Assembly: GCA_029242545.1 (NCBI GenBank)
Contig: JAQWTV010000175.1
Location: forward strand, 1-49,566
DNA: 49,566 nt
Direction of reading: 5' to 3'
Origin: Roseibacillus sp.
GTDB taxonomy: Bacteria; Verrucomicrobiota; Verrucomicrobiia; Verrucomicrobiales; Akkermansiaceae
A program made the translations under genes and the position numbers. Below the pieces are notes generated by a model, which was not told the DNA's origin, did no database searches, and worked only from the letters and a program-made list of their open reading frames with translations. This document shows positions 45,242 to 49,566 of this stretch, in pieces; position 1 is the first letter of the stretch; each line of letters opens with the position of its first letter.

Positions 45242-46621
45242 ATGAATTGCTGGCCTCTTTTTCTCATCTGCCTGATCACCCTTTCCTCCCTGCCAACTCA
45301 TGCCGGGGTCCGAGCTGGGGCCGCAGAGCAGGAAATCACCCCAAAGACCGGATTGGAGATCCAGCACTACTTCCGAAAGAGCATCGGAGTGCGGGACCCA
45401 CTCTTCGTCCGCTGTCTGTATCTCGAAGACGCATCCGGAAATGCGGTCGCCATCGTGGGGTTGGACCTGATCATGGCCAGCTTTGAGACCTGTGACGAGC
45501 TACGGGCTGAAATCCGGGAGAAGTGCGGAGTCCAACATACCCTTCTCAACTTCAGTCACACCCACGCCTCTGCCGCTCTCGGCCCCCGCGGCCGCTCCAC
45601 GGTATCCAACGATGAAGACTCCCGGTGGAATGATCGCACCCTTGACTCCATCATCGCGGTGGTAGCCGCAGCCCGGAAACAAGCCGAGCCAGTCTCCCTT
45701 CGAGCGGGACGCGCTGACGTGCAGGTCGGCTTTAACCGACGCCTCGTCAATACTGGAAATGGCCATATCTTCATGGGCGTCAACCGGAAGGGGCCAACCG
45801 TTCCATGGGTCAACGTCCTGGTAGCGGACAGTCTTCGCACCAGCAAAACTATCGCCGTGCTTTTTGAGCACGCCGCTCATCCGGTGATTGCCCCCCACAC
45901 CAGTAAGCTTACCAGCGCCGACTTCCCAGGAGCCGCTGGGAAACGAATCCGGGAAGTTCTCGGCAATGATGTCATCACCGTCTTCGGCCAGGGCTGCGGT
46001 GGAAACATCAACGGCTTCCCCCTCCGCTCCACCCATGAGAGGGCAGACGAAGCCGGCCGTCGCCTCGGGGAAGCCAGCCTTAAAGCCATTGAGAGCAGTA
46101 AACGGATCACGGCCAGAACACTTTCCATCAAATCCACCACAGTCACTCTTCCCTCTGCGTCTCTCCCGGGCCGGGAGCTTCTCGCTGAAATGATGGACCT
46201 TGAAAAGAACAACGCGAAGCGAATGAAACAACTACGACAGATCGAGAAGCTCATTAAACAGGGAGAGCAGCCACCCGGTCGTCGCTTTGACGCCCACGCC
46301 GTGATGTTAGGAAGCGAATGGTGCCTCACCGCCATGCCCCATGAGATGTTCTGCCAGTATGAACTCTGGATCGACAAGCATGCTCCTTTCCGGAACACCA
46401 TGACTTTTGCCTTCACCAATGGCTACGAGGGTTACGTCGCGGTGGACGAGGCCCTCGCCCTCGGTGCTCGCGGAGGCTACGAGGCTGGCCGCCTCCCCAA
46501 CTGGGGAGGCCAAGTCTACACCAGACACCTGGGCCCTCCCGCAGTCGGCGTTGAGAAAATTGTGAAGGCTGCACTTTCCTCCCTCTGGCCTTCCCTCTCC
46601 GATTCTGAAAAATCTAATTGA
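45242..46621 (+). CDS. Neutral/alkaline ceramidase-family exported protein
   Basis: A 459-residue exported protein with a signal peptide (residues 1-21) and an N-terminal neutral ceramidase-type domain. VRAGAAEQEITP opens the family fold. NFSHTHAS holds H106 and H108, zinc ligands by analogy with neutral ceramidases, and GCGGNINGFP carries further conserved residues. Real ceramidases are longer (about 650 residues or more) and need a C-terminal immunoglobulin-like domain; this protein ends soon after the catalytic fold. It is one of the many short relatives common in PVC bacteria, whose substrate is unknown, so lipid cleavage should not be assumed. It starts 137 bp from the divergent recQ. 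A hairpin follows the stop. Confidence 0.88.
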   Translation: MNCWPLFLICLITLSSLPTHAGVRAGAAEQEITPKTGLEIQHYFRKSIGVRDPLFVRCLYLEDASGNAVAIVGLDLIMASFETCDELRAEIREKCGVQHTLLNFSHTHASAALGPRGRSTVSNDEDSRWNDRTLDSIIAVVAAARKQAEPVSLRAGRADVQVGFNRRLVNTGNGHIFMGVNRKGPTVPWVNVLVADSLRTSKTIAVLFEHAAHPVIAPHTSKLTSADFPGAAGKRIREVLGNDVITVFGQGCGGNINGFPLRSTHERADEAGRRLGEASLKAIESSKRITARTLSIKSTTVTLPSASLPGRELLAEMMDLEKNNAKRMKQLRQIEKLIKQGEQPPGRRFDAHAVMLGSEWCLTAMPHEMFCQYELWIDKHAPFRNTMTFAFTNGYEGYVAVDEALALGARGGYEAGRLPNWGGQVYTRHLGPPAVGVEKIVKAALSSLWPSLSDSEKSN

Positions 46622-46641
46622 AACATCCCCTCGACCCTACA

Positions 46642-46669
46642 AAGCCCGGCCCTTTTCAGGACCGGGCTT
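46642..46669. terminator. Hairpin terminator between convergent genes
   Basis: AAGCCCGG (46642-46649) pairs with CCGGGCTT (46662-46669), with two further G-C pairs inside across one mismatch. It lies between the convergent ceramidase-family (plus) and GEVED (minus) genes. No strong T-tract follows on the plus strand, and only a short TTG on the minus, so it may work for both with modest strength. Confidence 0.55.
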
Positions 46670-46709
46670 CTCGCCGCAGGATGATTTACTGGGAGCGCAT
46701 GCAGGTGGG

Positions 46710-49310
46710 TTATTCCGGCATCGCAATCACCCTGAAGAGGCTCATCGTTTTAGAGCGGTTGATTCCGAACTCACGAGACATCTTGACCGGATCTCGAGGT
46801 CCCACCCACCAGGGTCGGACCTGCGAAGGTCCGCTATCGACCTCGGGGCGCATCATCGACAGATCCCACAGAACTGGATGACTGCCCTCGCCGACCGCAG
46901 ACACCTCACCACCTTCATCACCGGTCGACAGGGAATCCCACGCCACGCCGGTGGGAAAAAGCTCATCAACCCGCGGCACTTCGTGCTCCCCGAGATTCTC
47001 CCGGATCCACCCCTGAGGAGTCGCACTGTTCTGAATGAAGTAGTCCATTCCCGGCTCCGCATCCCAGTTCAGCGCGAGCATATTCGGAAGCTTGGGCTCG
47101 AGAACCCACCCCGACTTCTTTCCTACCTTGACCCGGTAGTCCTCCACTTCGCCACCAATCTGGTGCCCGTCGTAACTTGAGCCCCCATGGCTCAGACGAA
47201 ACCGGGCGAAGGTCTTCAGAGGCTTCTTGATTTTGGGAACCTTGAAAACAAGCACCTGCCCGGGGTTCACGGTCACACTGTTGAAGACCTGTTCTCCCAC
47301 GTCCGTCCAGTCCTTGTCTCCGTTCCAGTCAATCCAGGCATCAAGAATCCCAGTCATGGTAGGATACACTTTAACCAGGGCATAAGACCCTGAAACCATG
47401 GGGGTCAGGAAACGGACTCCGTCATCGTCATCATTGCCGTCGAGGTCATCACCCAGCGCCATCGCGCTGGACTGGCCATCTGGCTCCGGGTCGATCCATT
47501 CCCCGAGAAAGAGATCATCAATCTGGTGGGAGGCTCCACTGCTGAGATTCATTGTGGGATAATCCATGGCGTCAGCGATTTGGTCCGGAGCGTCGCCCCA
47601 ATCTACTAAGACGGGTGGCTGTTGGGCCTTGATGTAAACAAGGTGGTCCTCAACCTCTCCGTCGCTGGCAAAGCCAGAAGGCCCAAGTCCGCCGGTTGAA
47701 TTGATTCTGACCCGTGCCACCGTGTGCCCTGTCGCAGCTGAGGATGGGACCGTGAAACTATAGCTGTTGATTCCGGGATTCGCGACCGCGTTCAGCACGA
47801 TCTGCTCGCCGGCACCCCAGATCCCATCCCCATTGAAATCAAGGAAGGCATTGATATACCCCGAAGCGGAGGCGATCACCGAGACTACCGAGACAGCGCC
47901 TTGCTGCAAGGTCGTGAAAGCAACGCCGTCTTCGTCATCCCACCCGCTATTGTCATCGCCTTGCGCCGTGGGATCAGGCTGTCCATCGCCTTCAGGATCG
48001 CACATGGCCCCAAGGTATATTCCGTTGTTAATCATATGAACGGCTCCTCCATCGGCAGCGAGTGTCGGATAGGGCGTTGGGGCATCTCCCCAGTCGAGTT
48101 CTCCATTCGGCTGACCCGGCTCGATCCCTATCTGGTAATCCTCCACCTCTCCGTCCGACGAACCACCAGCCGGGCCCAATCCTCCTCCAGAACTGATTCG
48201 GAAGCGGGCGTAGGTTCCTCCTGCAGAGGCACTCGCAGGCACAGGGAAGTTCATATTGTTCACTCCCGCAATAACTGGATGCCCGACGAAGACCTGTTCG
48301 CCGATATCGTTCCAGTCTCCATCGCTATTGAAATCCACCCATGCGTCAATCCGCCCCGGCATACTCGCCACTGCCTCAAGAGTGGCATTGCCCCCAATGA
48401 GGATTGCAGAGATAAAGGTGATTCCATCCTCATCGTCGATGGCGGAGTCCAGGTCGTCACGAAGCGCACTGCTGCCCGGGATTCCATCGGGTTCCGAGTC
48501 TACCGAGGTTCCAAGCATAAGATCGTTGGTCATGAGATGGTATGCACCGCTATTAGCCGCAGTCACCGGGTAGGTGGCGGGGGCATCACCCCAGTCCGTT
48601 TCCGGATCTGGATCAGGATCGCCATCGATCTTGATCTGATAATCCTCTACCTCTCCGTCCTGAGCGGCTCCCACTGGGGCAAGCATTCCCTGCGAACTCA
48701 GCCGGAAACGGGCATACGTCGTTCCAGCAGGGGTCGAGGCAGGAACCCCGAAATCGAGGGCATTCAGGTTTGCGGCCAGAGGCTCTCCGGTGAAGATCTG
48801 CTCTCCTGGATCCATCCAGCTTCCGTTTCCATTAAAATCGATCCACGCATCTAGTCGACCCGGGCCGGAAGCCCAGACCTCAATTTCGGCAATCCCGCCG
48901 GCTTGCAGAGGACTGAGAAAGGATATCCCGTCTTCATCGTCAAATGGTCCCAGTGCATCATCTCCTGTAGAAAAGAATGTGGGCTGCCCATCGATCTCGC
49001 TATCGATCCTGGAACCCAGAGTGAGGAGAAATCCATCTGCAGACGGCGCCACTAAATGACGTGCCCCGTCGTTCGCATGAAGAGTCGGATAACTCGGATC
49101 GGGTGCATCCCCATAGTCAAACTGCTGGGCGATCTGCGGAATGTCCGGGAAATCCGGAATTCCGGGGATATTCGGGAGGTTTAAATCGATGCCGGCGTCC
49201 AGTAATTCTGTGACGCGGTCGAGGTCCAGTTCAGGCGTTTGGCCCCCTGCGAGTGGAATAGTTCCGAGTAAGGCTACCAGTGAGAGGTTGAGTAAGGCGT
49301 TTGATTTCAT
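46710..49310 (-). CDS. Exported GEVED-repeat protein
   Basis: An 866-residue secreted protein with a signal peptide (MKSNALLNLSLVALLGTIPLAGG). A short repeat of Pro/Ile/Asp (IPGIPDFPDIPQI) precedes four units beginning near residues 65, 240, 405 and 569. Each contains a YGDAP/WGDAP start, a DDEDG motif, an AWxDFNxxxxW...GEQ segment (calcium-binding-like DFNGNGSW) and, at its end, GEVEDY, the motif that names the GEVED domain. The C-terminal 140 residues resemble the Ser/Trp-rich ends of verrucomicrobial secreted proteins, with no clear anchor. The function is probably binding at the cell surface or in the matrix; no enzyme motif is seen. The ATG at 49310 starts the signal peptide; no strong ribosome binding site is present. 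Confidence 0.92.
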   Translation of the reverse strand: MKSNALLNLSLVALLGTIPLAGGQTPELDLDRVTELLDAGIDLNLPNIPGIPDFPDIPQIAQQFDYGDAPDPSYPTLHANDGARHLVAPSADGFLLTLGSRIDSEIDGQPTFFSTGDDALGPFDDEDGISFLSPLQAGGIAEIEVWASGPGRLDAWIDFNGNGSWMDPGEQIFTGEPLAANLNALDFGVPASTPAGTTYARFRLSSQGMLAPVGAAQDGEVEDYQIKIDGDPDPDPETDWGDAPATYPVTAANSGAYHLMTNDLMLGTSVDSEPDGIPGSSALRDDLDSAIDDEDGITFISAILIGGNATLEAVASMPGRIDAWVDFNSDGDWNDIGEQVFVGHPVIAGVNNMNFPVPASASAGGTYARFRISSGGGLGPAGGSSDGEVEDYQIGIEPGQPNGELDWGDAPTPYPTLAADGGAVHMINNGIYLGAMCDPEGDGQPDPTAQGDDNSGWDDEDGVAFTTLQQGAVSVVSVIASASGYINAFLDFNGDGIWGAGEQIVLNAVANPGINSYSFTVPSSAATGHTVARVRINSTGGLGPSGFASDGEVEDHLVYIKAQQPPVLVDWGDAPDQIADAMDYPTMNLSSGASHQIDDLFLGEWIDPEPDGQSSAMALGDDLDGNDDDDGVRFLTPMVSGSYALVKVYPTMTGILDAWIDWNGDKDWTDVGEQVFNSVTVNPGQVLVFKVPKIKKPLKTFARFRLSHGGSSYDGHQIGGEVEDYRVKVGKKSGWVLEPKLPNMLALNWDAEPGMDYFIQNSATPQGWIRENLGEHEVPRVDELFPTGVAWDSLSTGDEGGEVSAVGEGSHPVLWDLSMMRPEVDSGPSQVRPWWVGPRDPVKMSREFGINRSKTMSLFRVIAMPE

Positions 49311-49491
49311 GGCTATAATGTCTCTTCGGCCCTTTCAACCGAAGTTCGCCATGCGGATTTCCAAGAATCTTTCACGATCCTTTCTCCTATTCCGAGGGCC
49401 TCAAATGCCTTGAATCGGTGCCCAAAACGGCACGGAGGTCCCTATGCTCCCCAGCAATCCGGCCCAGAGGCAACCTCAGACGACCTACTGC

Positions 49492-49566
49492 CTAGCGGCC
49501 ACCCAGCGTGCCCCCCTCCATGACCCACGCGACGTTAAAGCGCGCCATCCAGCCCTTGTTGGAAAG
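49492..49566 (-). CDS. Possible C-terminal end of an unknown gene (cut by window edge)
   Basis: The minus strand is open from the right edge to a TAG at 49492-49494, giving 24 residues ending MEGGTLGGR with a balanced composition. It may be the end of a real gene upstream of the GEVED gene, or only a chance short frame. No family is recognised. The 181 bases between it and the GEVED start hold no other feature. Confidence 0.25.
   Translation of the reverse strand, partial: LSNKGWMARFNVAWVMEGGTLGGR

Noticed and set aside
45500..46231. A 243-codon minus-strand frame
   Set aside because: It is opposite the ceramidase-family gene, which has a signal peptide and conserved His motifs.
47901..48854. 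A 317-codon plus-strand frame
   Set aside because: It is antisense to the GEVED repeats; the apparent repeats in it mirror the repeated domains on the other strand.

Overview
The window reads as chromosomal DNA of a Verrucomicrobiota bacterium, probably Verrucomicrobiales. This is inferred from family content: four formylglycine sulfatases (one cut by the left edge), a PVC-type CxxCH heme protein, a ThuA-like protein, a Tat-signal Gfo/Idh oxidoreductase, a PQQ-like propeller, a GEVED-repeat protein and a DUF1573 protein. Genes are dense on both strands and no phage, IS element, CRISPR array, tRNA or rRNA was recognised. Clear Shine-Dalgarno motifs are rare, and several genes appear to start at TTG or GTG.

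Layout. 1-2.7 kb: end of a sulfatase, a small DUF5684-like membrane protein and a full sulfatase. 3.0-6.3 kb: a 1091-residue protein that joins a VKOR-type quinone-linked thiol oxidase and a periplasmic thioredoxin domain to about 70 cysteines in Kazal-type repeats. This is the most unusual object here. 6.3-9.3 kb: pntB and pntA on the minus strand, divergent from a Gfo/Idh oxidoreductase across a spacer that holds a LacI-operator-like inverted repeat. 11.2-21.0 kb: a plus-strand block of secreted catabolic genes (jelly-roll/SGNH protein, heme/HEAT protein, ThuA-like protein, sulfatase, PQQ propeller, sulfatase) that looks like a sulfated-glycan or sugar-oxidation locus, followed by an L,D-transpeptidase and a two-ACT regulator.

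22.3-25.5 kb: minus-strand metallo-hydrolase, trpE and trpG. 25.6-28.8 kb: an AsmA-like envelope protein. 28.9-30.2 kb: a DUF883 / DUF1469 / small membrane protein trio resembling E. coli yqjD-yqjE-yqjK. 30.3-34.9 kb: two PilT-type ATPases and a zinc-ribbon membrane protein. 35.0-37.4 kb: a tightly overlapped minus-strand operon of ECF sigma factor, membrane anti-sigma candidate, secreted protein and DUF1573 protein. 37.6-39.3 kb: a CysJ-like diflavin reductase. 39.6-41.9 kb: a YwlE-like phosphatase followed by a fused RpiB-GlyA protein, echoing the ywlE-rpiB-glyA gene order of Bacillus. 42.1-49.3 kb: a RodZ-like protein, RecQ helicase, a neutral-ceramidase-family protein and a four-repeat GEVED surface protein.

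The exported proteins point to an organism that degrades sulfated polymers outside the cytoplasm. The disulfide-forming fusion protein and the PilT pair add surface functions. All assignments come from reading motifs by eye; no database search was run.
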